DNA from: Scheffersomyces stipitis CBS 6054
Lineage: Eukaryota; Ascomycota; Pichiomycetes; Serinales; Debaryomycetaceae
Reading direction: 5' to 3'
Assembly: GCF_000209165.1 (NCBI RefSeq)
Contig: NC_009068.1
Span: 2,914,001 to 2,978,000 of the forward strand
Length of the DNA: 64,000 nucleotides
A model generated the notes under the pieces. The model saw only the letters and a program-made list of their open reading frames with translations. It ran no database searches and was not told the origin of the DNA. The position numbers and the translations under genes were made by a program. Below are positions 10,123 through 20,095 of the stretch, one piece after another. How positions within the stretch are numbered: the first letter of the stretch is position 1; every line of letters begins with the position of its first letter.

Positions 10123-11646
10123 ATGTTGGACAACGTGGAATTCATCAAGACTCCAGCAGCTGCTCCAACCAAGCCAGCTACGGCCGAATCGGGTGTTTTG
10201 ACCTCGGCTTCGCCTGCTATCAATAACCCTCCCTTGCCAGCAGACGGTCCAGGCTCCAAGCACTTCTCCAATTGGGCCATGTTGGGCTTCGTCACCTTGC
10301 TTCCATACTACGTCTCGTCCAGATTGGGCGGCGGCTTCAAAACTTGGTTATTCTTCACGTTGGTATCAGCGCTACCAATCATGATGGCCTACTGGACCAT
10401 TTTGTCTTCATTCTCCCCAAGAATCAACGAAAAGGCCAAGTACCCTAACCGTCCTGTTTCGTACTACTTGGAGTACCACACCGAGGAATTGAAAGCCAAG
10501 TACCAAACCTCCAACGGTGGAAAGGGTACCAAGATCCCTATCGAAACGTTCCAAGAACTTTACTTTGAGGGCAAGGTCTCCTTCAAAGGTGACTGCTTGG
10601 ACGTCTTGGAGTACAAGCATGACTGGGCTAACTTCCGTTTCACTTTGTCGTTGTTCAGATTCTTCTTGTTAGGTATGATTCCTGAAGTCATCATGCACTC
10701 CAAGTCACAGGACGAGGAACAGGTTAGAGAGCACTACGACAGAGGTGATGATTTCTACACCTGGTTCTTGGGTCCAAGAATGATCTACACTTCTGGTGTT
10801 ATCAGCGACATTGAAACCGAAGAAACCTTGGAACAATTGCAGGACAACAAGTTGAAGATTGTAGCCGACAAGATCGCTCTTAAGGAAGGTGAACATGTTC
10901 TTGATTTGGGCTGTGGCTGGGGTACCTGGGCTACCTATGCCTCGTCGCAATACGGTGCCAATGTTACTGGTATCACTCTTGGTAAGAACCAAACCAAGTG
11001 GGGTACGCAATTATTGAGCAAGTACGGTGTAGAATCTGACCAGTCGAGAATTGTGTGTGTAGACTACAGAGACACCCCCAAGTCCAACAAGGCCAATGGT
11101 TTGTACGACAAGATCACATGTTTGGAAATGGCCGAACATGTTGGTATCAGAAGATTCACTGCTTTCTTGGAGCAGGTGCACGAAGCCTTGGAAGACGACG
11201 GTTTGTTCTACTTGCAATATGCCGGTTTGAGAAAGAACTGGCAGTACGAAGACTTGATCTGGGGTTTATTTATGAACAAGTACATTTTCCCTGGTGCTGA
11301 TGCCTCGACTCCTTTGAGTTTTGTCGCTTCTTGTTTGGAAACTGTCGGTTTTGAAATCGTTTCTGTTGACAACATTGGTGTCCACTACTCTGGTACTCTC
11401 TGGAGATGGTACAGAAACTGGTTGGGCAACAGAGACAAGGTCGTCAACAAGTACGGAATCAGATGGTTCAGAATCTGGGAATACTTCTTAGCTTCTTCTA
11501 CCATTGCTTCCAGAAACGGTACCGCTACTTGCTACCAATTTGTGTTGAGAAAGAATATCAACTCCTACAGAAGAGTCGAGTACATTCCTCAACAGAAGGG
11601 TTTGCTTGCTCCACTTGCTTCTGGTACCAAGTGGGCCAAGCCATAG
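10123..11646 (+). CDS. MTS1: Sphingolipid C9-methyltransferase
   Basis: This 507-residue enzyme belongs to the cyclopropane-fatty-acyl-phospholipid synthase superfamily and methylates C9 of the sphingoid base in fungal glucosylceramides, using S-adenosylmethionine, at the ER. Two hydrophobic segments at about residues 48-92 anchor it in the membrane. The SAM-binding motif VLDLGCGWGTWA lies near residue 258, preceded by HYDRGDDFYTWFLGPRMIYTSG, typical of the fungal C9-methyltransferases. Length and motif order match the Candida and Komagataella enzymes. S. cerevisiae lacks this gene and pathway. Codon use is strongly biased (TTG, AAG, GGT), pointing to good expression. The ATG at 10123 is the first in frame. 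The MLS1 promoter follows. Confidence 0.9.
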   Translation: MLDNVEFIKTPAAAPTKPATAESGVLTSASPAINNPPLPADGPGSKHFSNWAMLGFVTLLPYYVSSRLGGGFKTWLFFTLVSALPIMMAYWTILSSFSPRINEKAKYPNRPVSYYLEYHTEELKAKYQTSNGGKGTKIPIETFQELYFEGKVSFKGDCLDVLEYKHDWANFRFTLSLFRFFLLGMIPEVIMHSKSQDEEQVREHYDRGDDFYTWFLGPRMIYTSGVISDIETEETLEQLQDNKLKIVADKIALKEGEHVLDLGCGWGTWATYASSQYGANVTGITLGKNQTKWGTQLLSKYGVESDQSRIVCVDYRDTPKSNKANGLYDKITCLEMAEHVGIRRFTAFLEQVHEALEDDGLFYLQYAGLRKNWQYEDLIWGLFMNKYIFPGADASTPLSFVASCLETVGFEIVSVDNIGVHYSGTLWRWYRNWLGNRDKVVNKYGIRWFRIWEYFLASSTIASRNGTATCYQFVLRKNINSYRRVEYIPQQKGLLAPLASGTKWAKP

Positions 11647-13123
11647 GTGTGTCTGCGAATGTACTTGAACAGCTTGAAAAGTGTCTATGACATCATCTAC
11701 GAAGATTCGTATATTTTATAGAAGTAATTCATCGCAGCACGGAAAGCATTGTAGAGTAAAGAGCGTGTAAGAAGAGTGTAAGAGAGTTCAAAGAGGCCCG
11801 GCAAAAGGCGGTGATAATTGGAAGTCGGGCCCAAGATCTCCTTACTTAGATAATGTCTATATAGTCTCAGATAATCTGAATCTGGACAAATTGTGAAGTC
11901 TGAAAAAGAATAGAGAGTCCAAAGCTCTGGTCAAATCTCCAATCGATCTGCACAACATGCAGGATGTTCTAGCCGATCTGAAAGTTATCTACTAGATTTA
12001 TCTACCAAAGTTCCTACAGAATTACATACGAAACTATTCCTGTTTTCTATTACTGATAACTATACAAAACTCTGCAACCTCTTCTTCCCCATCGGAGCAT
12101 TCTCGAGCTCGGACTTGCTTTCTCGGAGGTCCTGCGTCTCCAACAAATACGTCGCTATACCCATGGAAAGTCTCCGGAGTGCACACAGCTCGGACTTCAT
12201 CTTATGATTCTTTAGTCACCAGGAGTCATGGCCCGAGCCATCGGATCCCACAACCCCCGACCAAAATAATTGGAGCAATTCTCAAACGTCATTGGTCCGT
12301 GTCAAATTGATGTCAATACACACAGCCGCTCGCCCACCAGGAGTGAATCATCCTCATATATTTTCACCCGTATCAATGGCAGTTCTCGCACACTTCTGTC
12401 TTACGTCACTTCCATGAATTGGACGCTGGTAAACGACACTGGCAATTTGGACAATTAAAGTTAGACGCCCGCTAACTATCCATGCTACACTGCCACTTTC
12501 GTCTAGCCCATCCTTCCAACACAGCACCAAACCCCTTGGCTCCGCTTCTAAAAGAATGGGATGATTCAAGGAAACTCCCATAAGTCGTGTCTCTACTGAA
12601 AAATCCTGGGGACTCTGACTCCGTCAACGTCGGACTTTCACAGCTCCCACCAGAAAGAGTTTGGCCTCGGTTTCGCTGCTTCCGAAGAGCCGGGGTAGCC
12701 CTGCAGATATCAATGATCACGTGATACAGATATCGTCAGCGCCTACGATGATTGGTTGCGCTCGCCCGCCGTCTGCCGGAACCGACCCCGGTGGCCCGTC
12801 CCCAGCGGTTGCATCACATGTCCTGCTGAGACGGTGACTCGGGCCCGCGTATGTTCCGCTGGAACGAGGACGTTTCTTTTCGCCTGCTATCAGAGAATCT
12901 GGGGTAACTCTGGGAAAAGGTGCCAGATATCTACTGGAATGTGAAAGAGCAATATAAATAGCCGGGGAATCCCTGCAAGCAATCTTTGTTGGTCCATGAA
13001 TTTTCTTTTACTTTCTCTTCTCTTTCTGAATCAGTATAGAGTTCATATTTGGTTTCTCGTTATCAGCACTATTGTCAGATAACTCCAGCGAATCACTTGA
13101 GCCTAGATATTTCATTTCCCACC
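11647..13123. promoter_or_regulatory. MLS1: MTS1 3' flank and MLS1 promoter
   Basis: No gene is seen in this 1.5 kb. The part nearer MLS1 is unusually GC-rich. It has TCACGTGA at 12717-12724; clustered CGG/CCG triplets at 12777-12791 (CGGAACCG, then CCG-N4-CGG), the type of half-site bound by zinc-cluster factors; and a TATA-like AATATAAATA at 12951-12960, about 165 bases before the ATG. Cat8/Sip4-type control is expected for a glyoxylate-cycle gene, but no exact carbon-source response element was identified. Confidence 0.5.
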
Positions 13124-14779
13124 ATGTCTTCTCCATTCCCACAAACCGTCGACAAAGTCAAGGGCCTCAAGATTTTGGGTCCCCTCCCTGAAGGAGCCAA
13201 ACACATCTTCAATGTTGAAGCTTTGGCTTTCGTTGCTACTTTGCACCGTTCGTTCAATGCCCGTAGAAAGGAATTGTTAGCCAACAGAAAGGAAGCCCAG
13301 AGGTTGAGAGACTCCGGTAAGTTGCCTGACTTTTTGCCAGAAACTGCCTACATCAGAGATGATGCCACCTGGACCGGACCTCCATTGGCCAAGGGCTTGC
13401 AGGACAGAAGAGTTGAAATCACCGGTCCTACTGACAGAAAGATGGTGATCAATGCCTTGAACTCCAACGTTGCTACTTACATGGCAGATTTCGAAGACTC
13501 GTTGACTCCAGCTTGGAACAACTTGGTCGAAGGTCAGGTTAACTTGTACGACGGTGTCAGAAGAAACTTGACTTTTGAAACCAACGGCAAGAAGTACGCC
13601 TTGAACCTTGACCCCAAGAGACACATCCCAACCTTGATTGTCAGACCCAGAGGCTGGCACTTGGAAGAAAAGCATGTCACTGTGGACGGCGAGCCAGTTT
13701 CGGGTGGTATTTTTGACTTTGCCATCTACTTCTACAACAACGCTGTTGAATCCTTGAAGCAGGGCTTTGGACCATACTTCTACTTGCCAAAGATGGAACA
13801 CCACTTGGAAGCCAAGTTGTGGAATGACATCTTCAACTACTCCCAGGACTACATTGGTATTCCAAGAGGTACCATCAGAGCCTCCGTTTTGATTGAGACT
13901 TTGCCAGCTGCCTTCCAGATGGACGAAATCATCTACCAATTAAGACAGCACATTGCCGGCTTGAACTGTGGTAGATGGGACTACATCTTCTCATACATCA
14001 AGTCATTGAGAAACCACCCTGAATTCATCTTGCCAGACAGATCCCAAGTGACTATGGCTGCTCCATTTATGTCATCTTACGTAAAGTTGTTGGTGCACAC
14101 ATGTCATAAGAGACAAGTACATGCCTTAGGTGGTATGGCTGCGCAGATTCCAATCAAGGACGATCCAGAAAGAAACAGATTGGCTTTGGAAAACGTTGCC
14201 AGAGACAAGTTGAGAGAAGTGACCACTGGTTGCGACTCCTGTTGGGTTGCTCACCCAGCCTTGGTTCCTGTCGTGTTGAAGGTCTTCAACGAGCACATGA
14301 AGGGTCCTAACCAGATCAATGTTCCACCAAAGACTCCATACAAGCCTGTTACTGCAAGAGACTTGTTGTCGCCATTTGTTCCAGGTGCCAAGATCACCGA
14401 ACAGGGTATCAGAGCCAACATCATCATTGGTCTCTCGTACATTGAAGCCTGGTTAAGAAACGTCGGCTGTGTTCCTATCAACTACTTGATGGAAGATGCT
14501 GCCACTGCAGAAGTGTCTAGAACTCAAATTTGGCAATGGGTTACCCACGGTGCTACTACAGACACCGGAGTCACCGTCACCAAGCCTTATGTGCAAAAGT
14601 TGTTGAAGGAAGAATACACCAAGTTGGCCCAGGCTGCCAAGCCAGGCAACAAGTTCAAGCCAGCTTTGGCCTACTTTGCCCCAGAAGCTTCTGCTGACAG
14701 GTACTCTGATTTCCTTACGACTTTGATCTACGACGACGTCACCACCATCGGCAGAGCCTTGCCAGGTGAAAAATTGTAG
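13124..14779 (+). CDS. MLS1: Malate synthase (glyoxylate cycle)
   Basis: Malate synthase A condenses glyoxylate with acetyl-CoA to make malate, allowing growth on C2 compounds and fatty acids. The 551-residue length fits the family. Visible signatures include [60 protein letters not shown] with the catalytic-site arginine and glutamate, and [17 protein letters not shown]. The ATG at 13124 (MSSPFPQTV) has context CACC and matches the family; the frame is open 25 codons further but begins with TTG. Codon bias is strong. The C-terminus is GEKL, not the canonical SKL peroxisomal signal. The TATA box and CGG-rich promoter lie upstream. Confidence 0.95.
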   Translation: MSSPFPQTVDKVKGLKILGPLPEGAKHIFNVEALAFVATLHRSFNARRKELLANRKEAQRLRDSGKLPDFLPETAYIRDDATWTGPPLAKGLQDRRVEITGPTDRKMVINALNSNVATYMADFEDSLTPAWNNLVEGQVNLYDGVRRNLTFETNGKKYALNLDPKRHIPTLIVRPRGWHLEEKHVTVDGEPVSGGIFDFAIYFYNNAVESLKQGFGPYFYLPKMEHHLEAKLWNDIFNYSQDYIGIPRGTIRASVLIETLPAAFQMDEIIYQLRQHIAGLNCGRWDYIFSYIKSLRNHPEFILPDRSQVTMAAPFMSSYVKLLVHTCHKRQVHALGGMAAQIPIKDDPERNRLALENVARDKLREVTTGCDSCWVAHPALVPVVLKVFNEHMKGPNQINVPPKTPYKPVTARDLLSPFVPGAKITEQGIRANIIIGLSYIEAWLRNVGCVPINYLMEDAATAEVSRTQIWQWVTHGATTDTGVTVTKPYVQKLLKEEYTKLAQAAKPGNKFKPALAYFAPEASADRYSDFLTTLIYDDVTTIGRALPGEKL

Positions 14780-15560
14780 GTTCAGCACAAAGTTCTGGAA
14801 GCTTGTGCTGGGTACGATTGCCTGAGATTACATATATTTATTTATTCATTTATCGTTTATAGTCGAATGTAATGAAGACAAGATGAAAAATTTGAGTAAC
14901 ATTCACAAGATTGCATTCAAAGGCAAAGTCCACCATTGTAACAATTGCAAAACACAAGTGCATTTGACTAGGGGGCTATGCAATATTTTGCAATACACCA
15001 CGACTCAATCGCCCTATAAGTCCTAATTTGTATTTCAAATCACTTAAAAGCTGCGGTAATTCTCTCGAATCGTTTTTGCAATCGAATACGGGCGAATGTT
15101 GTTATCGCCCGATTAACTCCAATAAATCTTTGTCTGCTGAAGTTCAACCGTGTTTAACAATTTGTGATTCACCGATTGCAAAATTTCGTAAGCTCAAATC
15201 GTATCTCTTCCCTCTTTGGGCGCGGCTTACTAATTTTTTCACCTTTTTGCGAGAGGCTGCGGTTTCTCTCGTACACCGCGAATAGATGACAACCCTACAA
15301 GGGGGGCCTTGTGGCTCGTTTCACATAGAGGGGGATAGTGATTGTGAGCAAATTATACGGAGTTTTTCCTAATTCGACTAAAGTCCATGAAATATTGTGC
15401 TCTTTAGAGTTGCTCCGAATCTAAATCCATTTTCTCCATTCCAGCGAGCAGATTTGGGATTTTCGTCATAAAGCACCAGCTTTGACTCATTCGCCATTTT
15501 ATTCCTTCAAAAGACAGCAAGAGACAACATGCTGGTAGTGGTAACAATTTGACAATGCCT

Positions 15561-15608
15561 CCTTCGGTGGAACAACTCTGATCCCCTTCGGTGGAACGAC
15601 ATTGATCC
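15561..15608 (+). repeat. Tandem 24-bp repeat in the MDR1 promoter
   Basis: Two back-to-back 24-base units (15561-15584 and 15585-15608) both begin CCTTCGGTGGAAC and end TGATCC. They match at 21 of 24 positions. Each has one CGG triplet, so the pair places CGGTGGAAC twice at 24-bp spacing, about 400 bases before the start codon. This could be a binding site for a zinc-cluster regulator such as an Mrr1-type factor. Confidence 0.75.
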
Positions 15609-15816
15609 CTTACAATCTCGGGAATAACCTGAAATACGGCTGCTACCATCCTTGTCCCCCTTTGGGCCCTTTTCCGCAGCATTTTTGCGTCTGAAATGCG
15701 GATCGTGTTCGGTAACTCCCAATGCGGTAATACCGGACAAAGGTTACTCATCAAAAAGAAATATCTAGAATTTTTTTTTCTTCAATCTGATTATTGCGAA
15801 AAATAGACATCTTTTG

Positions 15817-15832
15817 TTAGTAATCTTAGTAA
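15817..15832 (+). promoter_or_regulatory. Two adjacent Yap1/Cap1-type sites (TTAGTAA x2)
   Basis: TTAGTAA occurs at 15817-15823 and again at 15826-15832, two bases apart, about 145 bases upstream of the MDR1 ATG. TTA(C/G)TAA is the Yap1 response element in S. cerevisiae, where it controls the related exporter FLR1; Cap1 plays the same part at MDR1 in C. albicans. This suggests oxidative or xenobiotic induction. Confidence 0.75.
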
Positions 15833-15858
15833 ACGCTATTGCAAAATTCAGTCCTGGG

Positions 15859-15866
15859 TATATAAG
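15859..15866 (+). promoter_or_regulatory. TATA box of MDR1
   Basis: TATATAAG lies about 110 bases upstream of the MDR1 start codon, a normal distance for a regulated yeast promoter. Confidence 0.7.
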
Positions 15867-15972
15867 GATCCGATTGGCTCCAATCTTCAGCTCAGCTTTA
15901 TTTTGAATTCATCAGATTATTTATAGACTCCATTTTTTGCATCCAATACATTTTAGACATACACCTTTAACT

Positions 15973-17634
15973 ATGCATTACAGATTTGTTAGAGACAGTT
16001 TTTGGGGCAGACTTGCCTACCACTTGTCGGGCCACAAGGTGTGGACTCATCCAGAAGAGCAACCAGACTACGTGATACCTGAAAAATATACAGAAGAATA
16101 CAAAGCGCAAATGTTTGATAAGGAACTGGTGGATATAGTACCTGAAGGTGACGCTGAGTCCCTATCCGAATCCTCAAGTACGAGTGAAACCTTGGGAGTA
16201 AATAGCTCAAAAATTGTTGTTGATTGGGACGGTGAAGATGATCCAGAAAATCCTTTCAATTGGCCATTAGCACAAAAGATCTTCTTCATTGGTGAAATCG
16301 TTTTTTTGACTACTTCAGTGTATATGGGTTCTGCCATTTACACTCCTGGTGTCGATCAAATCATGGAAGAGTTCAACATTAGTCAGACAATAGCGACCTT
16401 GCCTTTAGCCTTGTTTGTTATCGGTTACGGTTTGGGTCCCATGGTCTTCTCACCACTTTCGGAAAACGCTATTTTTGGAAGAACCTACATCTACATCATA
16501 ACTTTGTTCATTTTTTTCATCTTGCAAATTCCTACGGCATTATCCAGAGACATTGCTTCATTGTGTGTATTGAGATTTTTGAGTGGATTGTTTGCTTCGC
16601 CATGTTTAGCAACTGGTGGTGCTTCCGTTTGTGATGTCATTAGAAAGCCATATGTTCCTGTGGGCCTTGCTTCTTGGTCTCTTGGAGCTGTCTGTGGTCC
16701 TTCTCTTGGTCCATTGATTGGTTCCGTCTTGACTGTTAAGGGTGGATGGAGATGGACTTTCTGGTTCATGGCCATCATTTCGGGTTCATCGTTCTTAGTC
16801 TTGAGTTTCTTCTTACCAGAAACCTACGGAAAGACTTTACTTTATAGAAAGGCTAAAAGATTAAGAGCTCTCACTGGGAACGAAAACATAACAAGTGAAG
16901 GTGAAATTGAGAACAGTAAGTTGTCCTTCTCTGAGTTGGCTTTGGACACTTTGTGGAGACCAATCGAAATTTCTATCCTTGAACCAGTTGTCTTGTTGAT
17001 CAATATCTACATTGCATTGGTGTATTCCATCTTGTACCTTTGGTTCGAAGCTTATCCAATTGTATTTTTCCAAACCAAGCACTTCACCTTGGTCGAATTG
17101 GGTGTTTCATACGTCAGTATCATGATTGGTATTTGGATTGCCTGTGCCATCTACATTCCAATCGTCAGAAAAATCTTTACGAAGAAAATTCTCAACGACG
17201 AAGACGTTGCACCAGAAGTGTTTATCCCTATGGCCATTGCTGGAGGTGTGTGCATGCCAGTCGGTGTCTTTATCTTCGGATGGACATCGTCTGCCGACAT
17301 TCACTGGATTGGTCCAATTATCGGTGGTGCTATCTTCGCTGCCGGTGCCTTCTTAATTTTCCAAACGTTATTCAACTACTTGAGTAACTCTTTCTCGAGA
17401 TTCTTGGCTTCTGTCTTTGCTGGAAACACTCTTTTCCGTTCAGTGATTGCCGGTTGTTTCCCATTGTTCGGACATGCTTTGTTCACTAACTTGGAAACCA
17501 AGAAGTTTCCAGTTGCTTGGGGCTCTACTATCTTGGGTTGTATCACTGCGTTGATGATCTTAATTCCAGTTTTGTTCTATTTGAACGGTCCAAAGTTGAG
17601 AGCCAGATCTAAGTACGCTGGTGATGGCAAATAA
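15973..17634 (+). CDS. MDR1: MFS multidrug exporter, Mdr1/Flr1 type (DHA1)
   Basis: The 553-residue protein is a drug:proton antiporter of the plasma membrane, in the 12-TM DHA1 family with Candida Mdr1 (Bmr1) and S. cerevisiae Flr1. The N-terminus MHYRFVRDSFWGRLAYHLSGHK is near that of Candida Mdr1. A soluble N-terminal region of about 100 residues precedes the segment WDGEDDPENPFNWP, conserved in the family. Twelve hydrophobic segments follow, with antiporter motif C (GAVCGPSLGPLIG) and the end FYLNGPKLRARSKYA. The ATG at 15973 is chosen because it gives the family N-terminus; an upstream in-frame extension begins with TTG. Its promoter has paired Yap1-type sites and a tandem repeat. Confidence 0.93.
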   Translation: MHYRFVRDSFWGRLAYHLSGHKVWTHPEEQPDYVIPEKYTEEYKAQMFDKELVDIVPEGDAESLSESSSTSETLGVNSSKIVVDWDGEDDPENPFNWPLAQKIFFIGEIVFLTTSVYMGSAIYTPGVDQIMEEFNISQTIATLPLALFVIGYGLGPMVFSPLSENAIFGRTYIYIITLFIFFILQIPTALSRDIASLCVLRFLSGLFASPCLATGGASVCDVIRKPYVPVGLASWSLGAVCGPSLGPLIGSVLTVKGGWRWTFWFMAIISGSSFLVLSFFLPETYGKTLLYRKAKRLRALTGNENITSEGEIENSKLSFSELALDTLWRPIEISILEPVVLLINIYIALVYSILYLWFEAYPIVFFQTKHFTLVELGVSYVSIMIGIWIACAIYIPIVRKIFTKKILNDEDVAPEVFIPMAIAGGVCMPVGVFIFGWTSSADIHWIGPIIGGAIFAAGAFLIFQTLFNYLSNSFSRFLASVFAGNTLFRSVIAGCFPLFGHALFTNLETKKFPVAWGSTILGCITALMILIPVLFYLNGPKLRARSKYAGDGK

Positions 17635-18242
17635 ATAATAGCATATAAGTAATATTTAATAGATCATGATTAATACTTAATAGAATATGATTAATAAACC
17701 TAATTAGAAGTATACTTCAATAAGAATGTAGAAGTGGAAATTGTAAGTGTAGCGACGGCTGCGAAATTTCGTACTGGATTACTGGTGCGTTGAGCATACA
17801 AAATATTTACAGTTTATTGATTTATACTGAAGCTTTTGCGCGGGCTTATCAAGAACCACCTACACTTGGTCTCAATTTCGTCTGAGCGTCAGCAGAATGT
17901 CGTCTGAATTTATCTAAACTTGGTCTACGAGAAAACTACATTATATGTGTCCATGTTAAGCTACTGGAGCACGGTGAAAAGGAGAGGAAAACCGGATTTT
18001 CGTACATACAGGTTGGACCAGCCGTTACAAGAACGCAGGTAGTGCATCTGAAACCAGAAGGCTTCGTTAGGCTACTGAATCTACGATAGGCGTTTTCAAA
18101 ACGTATTAGTGTGAAGTATATTAGCAAAGAAGGCTAAACAAGTCTATTAAATAACCAAAGTAAACGAAGTGAAAAAGAACCATTATGTGACGTTTGAATT
18201 ATAGCAGTGCGCGAGGTGCAGCAGATTTTGCAACTAAAAAGT
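17635..18242. other. MDR1 / small gene 3' region
   Basis: This 0.6 kb AT-rich gap lies between convergent genes. No gene or clear repeat is seen apart from short TAATA-rich runs just after MDR1. Confidence 0.5.
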
Positions 18243-18404
18243 CTAGTTACCAGACTTGACAGCGAAGCCGAAGACCTGGCCCAAGAAGGAGCCTTCGAAC
18301 TTGGATTCGTACTTGACGTTGTTGGCTCTGATTTCCTTCATGATTTGAGCTTCCTTTTCTTGGGCGGTCATCTTGACGACTGGGTGTTGTGGTTGGGAGA
18401 TCAT
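18243..18404 (-). CDS. Small codon-biased protein, 53 aa, unknown function
   Basis: An ATG-to-stop frame of 54 codons encodes a protein starting MISQPQHPVVKMTAQEKEAQ, with a central EIRANNVKYESKFEGSF and the end GQVFGFAVKSGN. It has no signal peptide or membrane segment. I do not recognise the family. The case for a real gene is strong: almost every codon is one preferred in highly expressed yeast genes (GTC, AAG, AAC, TTC, GAA, TTG), as in MLS1 and RPL14 here, and there is no CTG. Upstream are a TATAAATA on the coding strand about 95-100 bases before the ATG and two Gcn4-type sites. A second ATG at codon 12 (MTAQEKEAQ) could also be used. The F-box gene lies next on the same strand. Confidence 0.75.
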   Translation of the reverse strand: MISQPQHPVVKMTAQEKEAQIMKEIRANNVKYESKFEGSFLGQVFGFAVKSGN

Positions 18405-18498
18405 TGTGAATATATATGTATGTGAGACTTAGACAATTGAGAAACTGTTTAATGGTTTCGAAACAAATTCTTTAATTCAGGCAAAGGACAAACCACGA

Positions 18499-18506
18499 TA
18501 TTTATA
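18499..18506 (-). promoter_or_regulatory. TATA box of the 53-aa gene
   Basis: Read on the coding strand this is TATAAATA, about 95-100 bases upstream of the ATG at 18404. Confidence 0.55.
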
Positions 18507-18578
18507 TCATTCTTGCAGCCCGACAAACGGAAGAATGGAATTAACGCAACTGAAAAATAGATCAAAAAAAGAAAACAT

Positions 18579-18585
18579 TGACTCA
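18579..18585 (-). promoter_or_regulatory. Gcn4/AP-1 type site TGACTCA
   Basis: TGACTCA, about 175 bases upstream of the 53-aa gene, is the palindromic-type Gcn4 element. A second, TGAGTCA, is at 18760-18766. Confidence 0.55.
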
Positions 18586-18759
18586 GAGTTTTTTTTGGCA
18601 CCCATTCAAAAGGTAAAGCCTTAATTGCGAGATTTCTCGGACTGATGGACATACAAACCACCCGTTAAATACACCGAATAGGGCAAGCGGGCTGTGTGCA
18701 GGCAGCGAAGCTGAGCCAGTACGCAGATTAGAACGATGACTAGCCGGTGACCCGAGACG

Positions 18760-18766
18760 TGAGTCA
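18760..18766 (-). promoter_or_regulatory. Gcn4/AP-1 type site TGAGTCA
   Basis: This is the second Gcn4-type heptamer in the same promoter region, about 360 bases upstream of the 53-aa gene. Two sites within 190 bases support a response to amino-acid limitation. Confidence 0.5.
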
Positions 18767-19202
18767 GCGCGATATTGGAGTCTATGTGTAGCTGCCATCC
18801 GGCGGAACCCGTCTTTGAAGTCTGGAGACCCCTAAAGTCAGCTCATGGACAATGGCCGGCAAATGAGCGATTTATGGTGCCCTTGCTGGTTCCAGCCAGT
18901 AGGACGATCTAGTAGCAAATTCAACACAATCAAATTTTCGGCGTCTGTGCAGGCCAGATGAGACAATTTCTTTTTCTTGACACAGTGCAGAAGAGGGGCG
19001 GTCTCTTAGTTTTTCCATCTCATTGGCTATAGCGACTTCTCGAGACGTATGGGCTGAGAGGGGCACGCAAAAATAGCAAAACCGTGTATGGAAGAACGCC
19101 TCAGGACCACAGAACACCGAGCTGGATAGTCCATCCATAGAGTCAACAGCTGATTTTCAGACACGGTCGCAGACAATGTCGATTCACGATGGAAAATGGA
19201 AT

Positions 19203-19234
19203 GAAAATTGAAAAATTGAAAAATTGAAAAACTG
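19203..19234 (+). repeat. 8-bp tandem repeat (AAAAATTG)
   Basis: Four units in a row, GAAAATTG, AAAAATTG twice and AAAAACTG, in AT-rich intergenic DNA. It is a simple microsatellite. Confidence 0.85.
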
Positions 19235-20095
19235 AAGACTGGCCTACGCAATTGAAAGTCATCCACAGATTTCTGTATTGCGTAGCGTCATATCTTCGTG
19301 TGTTACAGAATGGCGATAACCGTCAACAGACTCGTTGAATCCGCCTCTTTCCTTACTTCCTTAGACCCTTTGCTTTAGCTCACAAAATACGTTATCAGTT
19401 AGTCCGAAATCTGCCTCATCCGAATGCCCGAAAATGCTGCTGTAGGTTTCTTGACATTTTCTACACCGTCACTATACCTGCAGACAACTTCTCAAAATCT
19501 GTACGACTGGTTACTATTCTGGCGTTTGATGTTCAGCCACAGAGGAGGGGAGGCAGGAGTTAAAGCTTCGCTGTTAGATCACGTGAAAACCTTTAACTCC
19601 TGGTTGCAACCTTTCTAACGTCTAACTCATCTACCCTCCTCTTCGGAGATAGCTTAAGTTGAAAGCTATTCTGTTTGGGAGTCATGGAGCTACATTTATT
19701 TTGAGGGGTATCGGTGTCATCATTTTGTGTTTCAGCCAGCTCTAATGTCCAATATCCATTATCCAGCCTGAAGCTAAAACTATAGCCATTTCCATTACAT
19801 TCCAGCCCCAGTTTTTCAACAGTTTATTCACGCAATCGGAGACCATGTCAGACTACAACACCAAGTCCACTTGTGTGGCATACCATTTCGCCAAAGACAT
19901 AGAAAATCCCTCGGATTCGACCTTTGCTGGAAAGGCTTATCTTTAGGCTGCGAAATTTTGCACAAATGGCTATACGGGTTGCGAATATTTCTACTAAGCT
20001 ACAGAAAAGCCACCGCAGAATTTCTAATACTTTAGTTTTTAACGTCAATAATGATTATGATGATTATCTGATTTATACCTACTTCATAATACACA

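Larger units (their letters stand above)
14780..15972. promoter_or_regulatory. MDR1: MLS1 3' flank and long MDR1 promoter
   Basis: No credible gene lies in this 1.2 kb. The promoter part holds a tandem 24-bp repeat (15561-15608), two adjacent TTAGTAA sites (15817-15832) and a TATA box at 15859-15866, listed separately. Short runs of ATTGCAAAA occur near 14945, 15175 and 15838. Confidence 0.55.
18405..20095. other. Intergenic region between the 53-aa gene and the F-box gene
   Basis: The 1.7 kb between two same-strand genes holds the promoter of the 53-aa gene at its left end, an 8-bp tandem repeat at 19203-19234 and TCACGTGA at 19579-19586. No other gene is seen; the open frames here lack bias or family motifs. 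Confidence 0.5.

Noticed and set aside
15404..15754. 116-codon minus-strand frame before MDR1
   Set aside because: It includes the promoter tandem repeat read as protein and has no coding character.
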